NCBI GenBank assembly: GCA_022865545.1
Contig: JALHTA010000330.1
Location: 1-5,666 of the forward strand
Direction: 5' to 3'
Origin: Actinomycetota bacterium
Lineage (GTDB): Bacteria > Actinomycetota > Humimicrobiia > Humimicrobiales > Humimicrobiaceae
Length of the DNA stretch: 5,666 bases
The notes beneath the pieces are model-generated. The model did no database searches, was not told the DNA's origin, and worked only from the letters and a program-made list of their open reading frames with translations. Below are positions 1 through 5,063 of this stretch, in pieces; positions within the stretch are counted from its first letter, which is position 1; each line of letters begins with the position of its first letter. Made by a program: the position numbers and the translations under genes.

Positions 1-1
1 T

Positions 2-403
2 ATTAGTATTGGTGATGATGAGGAAGATGCAGAACTTGCCTGGGACAGGAAATCCATTGAGCAGTTTCAGGCCGATGAAGATAGTGAGGCACTAAAGGCA
101 GAAGTCATCGGATACAGCGCTGCACTATCAAAATGGGGAATAAGTCTTGATGAACTGGTGAGAGTCTCACCGAGAAGGGAAGAACTGAAGAAGCTTTATC
201 AGGATATTGCCAGGAGGATCGCCGGTAATAAGGGTCTTCTTGATAGTTTGATGGAGACCGGACGGCTTCCGATAAAAGAAATCGGAAAAGAAATCGAAAT
301 ACACCGGAAAAAGCTTGAACGAGGTCGAATATATATAATAGCTATGGTGCTGGCCATTAGGTCCGGCCTTAGCTATCTGGATATGTGCCGGGGTGAGGGT
401 TAA
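2..403 (+). CDS. sigI: RNA polymerase sigma factor SigI, 3' part (5' end outside window)
   Basis: This frame is open from the first bases of the window to a TAA at 401-403, giving the last 133 residues of a longer protein. SigI is an alternative sigma factor, linked to heat and cell-envelope stress in Bacillus and to polysaccharide sensing in cellulolytic clostridia. The fragment matches the SigI-specific C-terminal region: an acidic helical stretch, then WGISLDELVRVSPRR (about residues 45-59), then a helix-turn-helix-like segment starting LPIKEIG (residue 89) and running through KLERGRIYIIAMVLAI, the usual SigI ending that contacts the -35 region. A GTG at 158 could start a shorter product, but it sits inside the conserved region, so the true start lies upstream of the window. 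The stop lies one base before the next gene, as expected for a co-transcribed sigI-rsgI pair. The family call rests on motif recall, not on an alignment. Confidence 0.85.
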   Translation: MSIGDDEEDAELAWDRKSIEQFQADEDSEALKAEVIGYSAALSKWGISLDELVRVSPRREELKKLYQDIARRIAGNKGLLDSLMETGRLPIKEIGKEIEIHRKKLERGRIYIIAMVLAIRSGLSYLDMCRGEG

Positions 404-404
404 T

Positions 405-1178
405 ATGAAAGCTGTAGTAATGGAAATACATAAGGAATATTGCATAGTGATGACTGGTGACGGCCGGTTCATCAGGGAGGCGGCACCAGCGGGTGAGCTT
501 GAGATAGGCGATGAGATACTAGTAGAGGAAGAGACTCTTACTGCTCCCAGCAGGGACTGGATAAAGACCTTTGCTATAGCTGCTGTGGCAGTACTGGTCG
601 TAGGTTTTGGCTCTTATGGAGTTTTTAGGATATTTGGAGGATTCGGCAGGGTAGGCGGCGAGGCCGCAATGGTGGCTGATGCTGAATTGCGTACGGAAGA
701 GAAGGCAAATGATGAAGCCGGGGCAGCTGCTGTAGAGGAAGAGACTGTGCAGGAGACTGCTGAGGGAGAAGAGGCCGCAATGGCTGAAGCGGCGGAAGAG
801 AGTGAGGACTTTGCTGCCGGTATAGAACAGGTAGAGGGTGTTCCGGCTGGTCCCGGAGAAGTAGATGTGGAATTTGACCTCCAGATCTCAAAATTCGGGG
901 AACCTATTGAAATAATCGCCGGAAACCTGATCTTTTTATACTGGGCCGCTGATAGTGAAGAGGGGATAGAGCTCCTTCTGACAGTGGAGATGCTTGATCC
1001 GGATCTTAAGTTTACAGGAAATATAGAAGCATCTATTTTATTTGATGACGGCGAACCGGCAGGCAGCGGAGTGATAAAGTTTACTGATTTTTCGTACGGA
1101 CAGAAATCACAGAATTTCATTGAATTTTTGCCTGATGCATATACACTTCATATAAATATTGCCGGAGTATTTGAATAA
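405..1178 (+). CDS. rsgI: RsgI-like anti-sigma-I factor, short atypical form with a novel C-terminal domain
   Basis: The product is 257 residues and probably binds SigI in the cytoplasm, with a sensor part outside the membrane. Residues 1-42 (MKAVVMEIHKEYCIVMTGDG, then FIREA and IGDEILV) match the RsgI N-terminal domain. A single membrane helix follows at about 54-76. Residues 85-150 form an acidic Ala/Glu-rich linker. Residues 153-257 look like a beta-rich domain that I do not recognise. Canonical RsgI proteins carry a DINPS-type segment just after the helix, within the domain that self-cleaves at Asn-Pro. No Asn-Pro occurs anywhere here, so signalling may work differently. I chose ATG 405 over GTG 393 because it gives the family-typical N-terminus and has GTGAGGG at 393-399 as ribosome binding site with a 5-base gap. 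The position one base after sigI supports the partner assignment. The C-terminal function is unknown. Confidence 0.78.
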   Translation: MKAVVMEIHKEYCIVMTGDGRFIREAAPAGELEIGDEILVEEETLTAPSRDWIKTFAIAAVAVLVVGFGSYGVFRIFGGFGRVGGEAAMVADAELRTEEKANDEAGAAAVEEETVQETAEGEEAAMAEAAEESEDFAAGIEQVEGVPAGPGEVDVEFDLQISKFGEPIEIIAGNLIFLYWAADSEEGIELLLTVEMLDPDLKFTGNIEASILFDDGEPAGSGVIKFTDFSYGQKSQNFIEFLPDAYTLHINIAGVFE

Positions 1179-1202
1179 TACCGGTAAACAATAGTTTTGG
1201 CG

Positions 1203-1231
1203 ACCCCAGTTTAAACCCTTATTTATGCGTA
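1203..1231 (+). promoter_or_regulatory. candidate SigI-type promoter upstream of the serpin gene
   Basis: ACCCC at 1203-1207 followed by CGTA at 1228-1231 resembles the -35 (ACCC-type) and -10 (CGAA/CGTA) elements reported for SigI promoters. The spacing of 20 bases to the four-base -10 core looks slightly long, and the motif is short enough to occur by chance. A weak sigma-A alternative overlaps it: TTAAAC at 1211-1216 and TATATT at 1234-1239. Either would start transcription in front of the serpin gene. No terminator is visible between rsgI and the serpin gene, so read-through from sigI-rsgI is also possible. Confidence 0.25.
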
Positions 1232-1290
1232 TATATATTATGAATCGAGAGTGAAATATTTATTATCTAAGATCTGGCAGGGAGATAAAA

Positions 1291-2556
1291 ATGAAAAAGA
1301 TAAAGACAATCATCAGTATAGTAATAATTACAGCACTTCTTCTTGTAAGTGTCCCTATTTTTTCTTCATGTGCGAAAGACAGCGGCGGTATAAGTACCGT
1401 TCCGGTGGTATCTGATGAGAAATCAGATGAGCTTGCTGTTAATGTAAATAGGAGCCTTATAAGTTCCAATACGAATTTTGCTTTTAATATCTTTGGCAGG
1501 CTCATAGCGGAAGATAACGGAAAGAATGTATTCATATCCCCGCTTTCCATACTCCTTGCGCTTGCCATGACATATAATGGCGCGGTGGGTGATACAAATC
1601 TTGCTATGGCAGATGCGATGGAGTTTAGCGGTATGGATATGGAGGAGCTTAACCAGGGTTTCAGTGATCTTATGGTCAGCATTTTAAATGGTGACGGCGA
1701 AGTACAGATAAATATTGCTAATTCGATCTGGCCCAGGCTCGGATTTAATCCAAAAGAAGATTTTGTAGATATAAATAAAAAATATTACAGTTCTGAGGTA
1801 AATGAACTTGATTTTTCAGATCCTGGTGCGGTTGATACCATAAATGGCTGGATAGAGGATGCAACTGAAGAGAAGATAAAGAAAATGCTTACAGATATTC
1901 CAGCCGATGCAGTGATGTATCTTATAAATGCAATATACTTTAAGGGTGACTGGACATATCCTTTTGAAGAAGAATCTACATTTGAAGAGGATTTTAATCT
2001 TGAAGACGGAAGTACAAAGAAGGTGCCCATGATGAATATGGTGGAAAATTTCCAGTATGGCCAGGGTGATAACTTTGGAATTTTAAGGCTTCCCTATGGA
2101 CAGGAAAAATTTTCCATGTATATAGTGCTTCCTGACGAGGGAGAGGATCTTGACGGGACCATAAGCGGAATTGATGGTAATTCCTGGAAGGCACTGGTGG
2201 GCGGACTGGGCGATAATAAAGTAATGCTAAAGATGCCAAAGTATAAGATGGAATATGGTGTAAAGCTTTTAAATGATGTACTTACGGACCTTGGCATGGG
2301 TATAGCTTTTGGCCCGGAAGCTGATTTTTCAAATATAAATCCCGATATATTTATCTCCAAAGTAATGCATAAGGCAGTCATCGAAGTAAATGAGAAGGGA
2401 AGCGAAGCAGCTGCTGCAACAGTTGTGGAGATGGTTGAATCAGCCATGCCTGAGGAAGAAATGGTTGAGTTTATAGTGGACCGACCGTTCTTCTTTGTAA
2501 TAGCAGATGACAGGAGCGGGGCCATATTGTTTATGGGTAAAATCGTAAGTCCCTAA
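1291..2556 (+). CDS. serpin family protease inhibitor, predicted lipoprotein
   Basis: The product is 421 residues, a full-length serpin (suicide inhibitor of serine or cysteine proteases) with an export signal. Residues 1-26 are a basic then hydrophobic signal peptide ending in IFSSC, a near-lipobox, so Cys27 is probably lipidated and the protein anchored outside the cytoplasmic membrane. The serpin fold spans about 55-420: NVFISPLSI at 79, NAIYFKGDW at 213-221, the hinge EKGSEAAAAT at 368-377 and the signature FIVDRPFFFVI at 394-404. The hinge keeps small residues from P12 to P9, as in inhibitory serpins. By alignment with bacterial serpins P1-P1' is probably Ser384-Ala385, but the loop seems a few residues longer than in antitrypsin, so P1 is uncertain. 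No dockerin is present, unlike clostridial cellulosomal serpins. The ATG follows a GGCAGGGAG site. The target protease is unknown; the position after sigI-rsgI suggests an envelope-stress role. Confidence 0.93.
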   Translation: MKKIKTIISIVIITALLLVSVPIFSSCAKDSGGISTVPVVSDEKSDELAVNVNRSLISSNTNFAFNIFGRLIAEDNGKNVFISPLSILLALAMTYNGAVGDTNLAMADAMEFSGMDMEELNQGFSDLMVSILNGDGEVQINIANSIWPRLGFNPKEDFVDINKKYYSSEVNELDFSDPGAVDTINGWIEDATEEKIKKMLTDIPADAVMYLINAIYFKGDWTYPFEEESTFEEDFNLEDGSTKKVPMMNMVENFQYGQGDNFGILRLPYGQEKFSMYIVLPDEGEDLDGTISGIDGNSWKALVGGLGDNKVMLKMPKYKMEYGVKLLNDVLTDLGMGIAFGPEADFSNINPDIFISKVMHKAVIEVNEKGSEAAAATVVEMVESAMPEEEMVEFIVDRPFFFVIADDRSGAILFMGKIVSP

Positions 2557-2623
2557 TAAAAGTCTAAAAAAATTAAGATATTAATCTATATATTTTTATA
2601 TTGAAAAGTTTTGAAAATATTAT

Positions 2624-2653
2624 TTGATTATACTTCGATTTGTAGTATATAAT
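2624..2653 (+). promoter_or_regulatory. candidate sigma-A promoter P1 for the RRM gene
   Basis: TTGATT (2624-2629) and a perfect TATAAT (2648-2653) are separated by 18 bases. Transcription would begin near 2660, leaving a leader of about 180 bases before the RRM start codon. An imperfect inverted repeat, GATTATACT (2626-2634) and AGTATATAATC (2644-2654), lies over both elements and might be an operator, though AT-rich DNA makes such repeats cheap. Confidence 0.5.
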
Positions 2654-2668
2654 CATCTAGTCTATAAT
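2640..2668 (+). promoter_or_regulatory. candidate sigma-A promoter P2 for the RRM gene, overlapping P1
   Basis: A second perfect TATAAT at 2663-2668 has TTGTAG (2640-2645) 17 bases upstream. The -35 match is poor (TTG only). It is shifted 15 bases from P1, so both may be used or only one may be real. The rest of the 283-base spacer (2557-2839) is AT-rich leader with no gene and no convincing terminator for the serpin transcript. Confidence 0.35.
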
Positions 2669-2839
2669 AAATACGCTATTAATTAAGGCAGTAGGGATTT
2701 TTAGTTAAGGATTTTAGGTTACATAGGATTTATTTTTTTTGGTTTTACCCCATTCTAAATTCATTAATCCATTTTTTAACTAGATATTATTATGCCCGTA
2801 TTAGATAGGAACATTTTTTACCAGTGAAAGGCGAAAATA

Positions 2840-3229
2840 ATGAACAAAAGACTGTATGTAGGAAATCTTAGCTACAAGGTTACTGAAAAAGAGCTCAAGG
2901 AACTTTTTGGAGAATTCGGGGAAGTAGCTTTTGCTAAGGTGATAAACAGAACTGACGGAAGGTCCAAAGGTTTTGGCTTTGTAGAAATGGCCGAAGAAGA
3001 CCATGCAAAGGCAGCTTTGGAAAAAATTAACCAGTCTACCTTTATGGAAAGGACCATTGTGGTCAGTGAAGCCAAGGAACAGGAAGCCAGATCCCCAAGA
3101 ACCGGTGACGGCAGAGGCGGATATGGCGGCGGCGGCCGTGGTGGCAGAGGCGGATATGGCGGCGGCGGCCGTGGCGGCGGTGACGATCTGAATTCTAAAC
3201 TGAGACAGCTTAGAAGAAAATTTAAGTAA
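2840..3229 (+). CDS. small RNA-binding protein, single RRM with RGG/YGG-rich tail
   Basis: The product is 129 residues and probably binds single-stranded RNA in the cytoplasm. Residues 3-80 form one RRM domain with both signature motifs: RNP2 is LYVGNL (5-10) and RNP1 is KGFGFVEM (43-50), so the aromatic positions Tyr6, Phe45 and Phe47 are kept. Residues 91-114 are a Gly/Arg/Tyr-rich tail made of two copies of GRGGYGGGGRG. A charged end (DDLNSKLRQLRRKFK) follows. This layout resembles the small glycine-rich RRM proteins of cyanobacteria and some other bacteria, several of which are cold-inducible; a cold role here is only inference. The ATG has AAAGG at 2827-2831 with an 8-base gap. The gene stands alone, with its own promoters upstream and the pyr promoter just downstream. 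Its RNA targets cannot be told from the sequence. Confidence 0.93.
   Translation: MNKRLYVGNLSYKVTEKELKELFGEFGEVAFAKVINRTDGRSKGFGFVEMAEEDHAKAALEKINQSTFMERTIVVSEAKEQEARSPRTGDGRGGYGGGGRGGRGGYGGGGRGGGDDLNSKLRQLRRKFK
3110..3175 (+). repeat. 33-bp tandem repeat, two copies, encoding the RGG tail
   Basis: Copy 1 is 3110-3142 and copy 2 is 3143-3175. They differ only at the last base (GGT versus GGC), so 32 of 33 positions agree. Each unit encodes GRGGYGGGGRG. Near-identity at synonymous positions points to recent duplication or slippage, and copy number may vary between strains. Confidence 0.95.
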
Positions 3230-3245
3230 TTTTTTTAAAAGTGGC

Positions 3246-3274
3246 TTGAATTTTTAGCTGAATTAAACTATAGT
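3246..3274 (+). promoter_or_regulatory. sigma-A promoter of the pyr operon
   Basis: TTGAAT (3246-3251) and TATAGT (3269-3274) are separated by exactly 17 bases and match 4/6 and 5/6 of the consensus. Transcription would start near 3281, giving a leader of about 150 bases before pyrR, close to the length of the Bacillus subtilis pyr leader. The position just upstream of the PyrR attenuator supports the call. Confidence 0.7.
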
Positions 3275-3301
3275 GTTTTGTTAGTAAAATTTAATATAAA
3301 A

Positions 3302-3332
3302 CCTTTAATATAGTCCGGAGAGGCTATAAAGG
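3302..3332 (+). promoter_or_regulatory. PyrR-binding anti-antiterminator hairpin of the pyr leader
   Basis: Bases 3312-3325 read AGTCCGGAGAGGCT and fit the PyrR binding-loop consensus ARUCCNGNGAGGYU at all 14 positions. The flanks pair: TAG (3311-3313) with CTA (3324-3326), then CCTTTA (3302-3307) with TAAAGG (3327-3332), with ATA (3308-3310) bulged. PyrR with bound UMP or UTP would stabilise this hairpin. A competing antiterminator could pair GAGG-CTATA (from 3320) with TATAG (3366-3370) and CCTT (3380-3383), with TTATTAA/TTAATAA (3346-3352, 3359-3365) as an inner hairpin; that fold was drawn by eye. Confidence 0.92.
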
Positions 3333-3333
3333 C

Positions 3334-3399
3334 ATGAGAGATAAGTTATTAATACAACTTAATAATATAGATGAGGAAACCTTCTTACATTTTTTGTAA
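3334..3399 (+). CDS. possible 21-residue leader peptide inside the pyr attenuator
   Basis: ATG at 3334 opens a 21-codon frame (MRDKLLIQLNN and so on, ending FLHFL) that stops at TAA 3397-3399, inside the 3' arm of the terminator. The only well-placed ribosome binding site is GAGAGG at 3318-3323, 10 bases upstream, which is part of the PyrR-binding loop. AAAGG at 3328-3332 is too close to the ATG. A translating ribosome would cover the 5' arm of the terminator. A GAGAGG-like stretch is built into every PyrR loop, and a frame this short can arise by chance, so expression is unproven. Confidence 0.25.
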   Translation: MRDKLLIQLNNIDEETFLHFL

Positions 3400-3411
3400 G
3401 AAGGTTTTTTT
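3377..3411 (+). terminator. intrinsic terminator (attenuator) of the pyr operon leader
   Basis: AAACCTTCTTAC (3377-3388) pairs perfectly with GTAAGAAGGTTT (3396-3407) around a 7-base loop, ATTTTTT. A run of T follows through 3411. It lies between the PyrR-binding hairpin and pyrR, with the pyrR ribosome binding site starting 5 bases after the T run. It should end transcription when PyrR is bound upstream. Confidence 0.93.
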
Positions 3412-3429
3412 ATCTGGTGGGTGATGACC

Positions 3430-3978
3430 GTGACAGAGAAAGCAATAATACTTAGTTCGACTGATGTAGACAGGGTTATAAAAAGATTATCCCATGAGAT
3501 CCTTGAGAGGAACAGGGGAAGCGGGGACCTGGCGATCATCGGTCTCCAGAAGAGGGGTGTCCCGCTTGCAAGGAGGATCGGTTCAAATATTGAGGAATTT
3601 GAGGGGAGCAAGGTCCCATTCGGGATGCTTGATATCTCACTTTATAGGGATGATTTCGGCCAGAAGATAAAAAGAGAGATCGGAAAGACCGAGATTGACT
3701 TTGATGTAACTAATAAAAATGTGATCCTTGTTGATGATGTACTTTTTACGGGAAGGACGATAAGGGCCGCCCTTGATGCGATCATAGACCTTGGCAGGCC
3801 GAATTCCATACAGCTTGTGGTCCTTATAGACAGGGGACACAGGGAGCTTCCCATTAGAGCCGACTATGTAGGCAAGAATCTGCCCACATCCCGCAATGAG
3901 ATGGTGGAGGTAAAGTTTGAAGAGACCGATGGCGAAGATAGCGTAATACTTGTGGAAAAGGATGAAGATGCTAAATAA
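3430..3978 (+). CDS. pyrR: PyrR, pyrimidine operon attenuation regulator / uracil phosphoribosyltransferase
   Basis: The product is 182 residues, about the size of Bacillus subtilis PyrR (181). PyrR binds the pyr leader RNA when UMP or UTP is present and promotes termination; many family members also convert uracil and PRPP to UMP. The PRPP-binding motif [13 protein letters not shown] is at 98-110. RNA-contact positions known from the family appear kept (Arg19, His22, Arg27), as is [18 protein letters not shown] chose GTG 3430, which gives MTEKAIILS like other PyrR N-termini and places GGTGG (3416-3420) 9 bases upstream; GTG 3421 and ATG 3424 are in frame but too close to that site. The gene directly follows its own attenuator, so it is autoregulated. 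There is no uracil permease gene (pyrP) after it, unlike in B. subtilis. Confidence 0.96.
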   Translation: MTEKAIILSSTDVDRVIKRLSHEILERNRGSGDLAIIGLQKRGVPLARRIGSNIEEFEGSKVPFGMLDISLYRDDFGQKIKREIGKTEIDFDVTNKNVILVDDVLFTGRTIRAALDAIIDLGRPNSIQLVVLIDRGHRELPIRADYVGKNLPTSRNEMVEVKFEETDGEDSVILVEKDEDAK

Positions 3979-4888
3979 GACGAGTATATTAAAAGTCGAT
4001 GACCTTTCAGTCGAAGATATATTAAAAGTAATGGAGACTGCGGATTCTTTTAAAGATATTTCAAAAAGGGAAATAAAGAAAGTGCCTACACTCAGGGGAA
4101 AGACTGTGGTAAACCTTTTTTTTGAGCCAAGTACCAGGACAAAGACTTCTTTTGAGGTGGCGGCCAAGAGACTTTCAGCAGATATGATAAACTTTGCCGC
4201 ATCTTCTTCAAGCCTGAAGAAAGGCGAGTCCATAATGGATACCCTGAGGACCATACTTGCGATGCAGGTCGACCTTATAGTCATACGCCATAGCGATAGC
4301 GGGACAGTTAAATTAGTCGATGATTTTGTCGAAATACCTGTAATAAATGCTGGAGACGGCAAACACCAGCATCCCACACAGGCGCTTCTTGACCTATATA
4401 CGATAAGGACGAGGTTTGAAAAGTTTGAAGGGCTAAAAGTAGCTATTGCGGGTGACTTTCTAAACAGCAGGGTAGCAAGATCAGATATTGCGATATTTGA
4501 GAAGATGGGTATGGAGGTTAGCCTGGTTGCACCGGCAATGCTTCTTCCAGAGGATTATTCGGGATTTAAGGTGTCTCACTGTATAGACGATATTATAGAA
4601 GAAGTGGATGTGCTATATCTGCTTAGGATGCAGTTTGAGAGGCAGGACCGGAAGTTCTATCCATCGGTTAAGGAGTATAACAGGTTTTTGAGTTTGGATA
4701 TGGAGAGGCTTGCGAAAATGAAAGAAGGGGCGGTTGTCATGCATCCGGGGCCCGTGAACAGGGGGATAGAAATAAGCGATGAAGTAATGGGCAAGAGGAA
4801 GAGTCCCTCGGACAGGGTACTAATAGAGGAGCAGGTAACAAGCGGTGTAGCGGTAAGGATGGCTCTTCTTTATTTGGTATTGGCTTAG
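3968..4888 (+). CDS. pyrB: aspartate carbamoyltransferase catalytic chain
   Basis: The 306-residue product makes N-carbamoyl-L-aspartate from carbamoyl phosphate and aspartate, the second step of UMP synthesis, in the cytoplasm. Carbamoyl-phosphate residues are clear: FEPSTRT (Ser55, Thr56, Arg57, Thr58), Lys85 in the LKKGES loop contributed to the neighbouring subunit, Arg107, and HPTQ at 135-138. Aspartate-side motifs are LRMQFER (Arg220, Gln222) and HPGPVNRG from 259. Length and motifs match the unregulated Gram-positive type, which works as a trimer without PyrI; no pyrI is seen here. ATG 3968 gives the best start, with AAAAGG at 3956-3961 upstream; ATG 3962 is a less likely alternative. 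The gene overlaps pyrR by 11 bases, so the two are probably translationally coupled. Control is by the PyrR attenuator upstream. Confidence 0.97.
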   Translation: MLNKTSILKVDDLSVEDILKVMETADSFKDISKREIKKVPTLRGKTVVNLFFEPSTRTKTSFEVAAKRLSADMINFAASSSSLKKGESIMDTLRTILAMQVDLIVIRHSDSGTVKLVDDFVEIPVINAGDGKHQHPTQALLDLYTIRTRFEKFEGLKVAIAGDFLNSRVARSDIAIFEKMGMEVSLVAPAMLLPEDYSGFKVSHCIDDIIEEVDVLYLLRMQFERQDRKFYPSVKEYNRFLSLDMERLAKMKEGAVVMHPGPVNRGIEISDEVMGKRKSPSDRVLIEEQVTSGVAVRMALLYLVLA

Positions 4889-5063
4889 AGGTTTAAATAA
4901 CAGATGAAATAGAGCTAATATATAAGATTTGATTTAAGGTTTAATGCCAGGATAAACGGACAGCAGAAATAGCATTTTAAAGAGTGTTAAAAAGTCAGTT
5001 TGAGGAGATAGTTAAAGATAAAGGTAAGAGAATACATAAATAGATATTGAGATAGGCATAAAT
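4889..5063 (+). other. 175-base non-coding spacer inside the pyr operon
   Basis: This purine-rich, AT-rich stretch between pyrB and pyrC contains no intrinsic terminator and no PyrR-loop consensus. Its only ATGs open frames of two or three codons. A strong GAGGAG at 5002-5007 has no start codon at a useful distance. A weak promoter-like pair, TTGATT (4929-4934) and GATAAA (4951-4956) with 16 bases between, might allow separate transcription of pyrC, but the match is poor. Confidence 0.5.

Noticed and set aside
158..403. Separate 81-residue gene starting at GTG 158.
   Set aside because: The frame is open upstream to the window edge and the upstream residues continue the SigI pattern, so this is an internal codon.
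614..1120. 168-residue Ser/Ala/Pro-rich reading frame on the minus strand opposite rsgI.
   Set aside because: Its composition is explained by the complement of the Ala/Glu-rich linker; the forward frame has the RsgI domain, a membrane helix and a good ribosome binding site.
1291..2556. Cellulosomal serpin.
   Set aside because: No dockerin repeat at either end; the N-terminus is a lipoprotein signal and the C-terminus ends with the serpin fold.
2557..2610. Terminator after the serpin gene.
   Set aside because: Only weak A/T pairings are possible; no GC-containing stem followed by a T run is seen.
2626..2654. Inverted repeat as a terminator or strong operator.
   Set aside because: The arms are nearly all A/T with a two-base bulge and overlap the promoter boxes, so the symmetry may be incidental; kept only as a remark on the promoter.
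3003..3191. 62-residue forward frame inside the RRM gene, Ala-rich at its end.
   Set aside because: It is the shifted reading of the GGC-rich tandem repeat; the frame with both RNP motifs is the real one.
3195..3236. Hairpin CTAA-CTG-aga-CAG-TTAG followed by a T run, as a terminator for the RRM gene.
   Set aside because: The hairpin is inside the coding end, has a mismatch, and the seven T (3230-3236) begin about 16 bases after it, too far for an intrinsic terminator.
3637..4377. 246-residue reading frame on the minus strand across pyrR and pyrB.
   Set aside because: It lies opposite two clearly recognised genes, has no family-like motif, and its composition looks like a reverse-strand shadow.
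4889..5063. Second PyrR attenuator between pyrB and pyrC.
   Set aside because: No match to the ARUCCNGNGAGGYU loop and no terminator hairpin in the gap.
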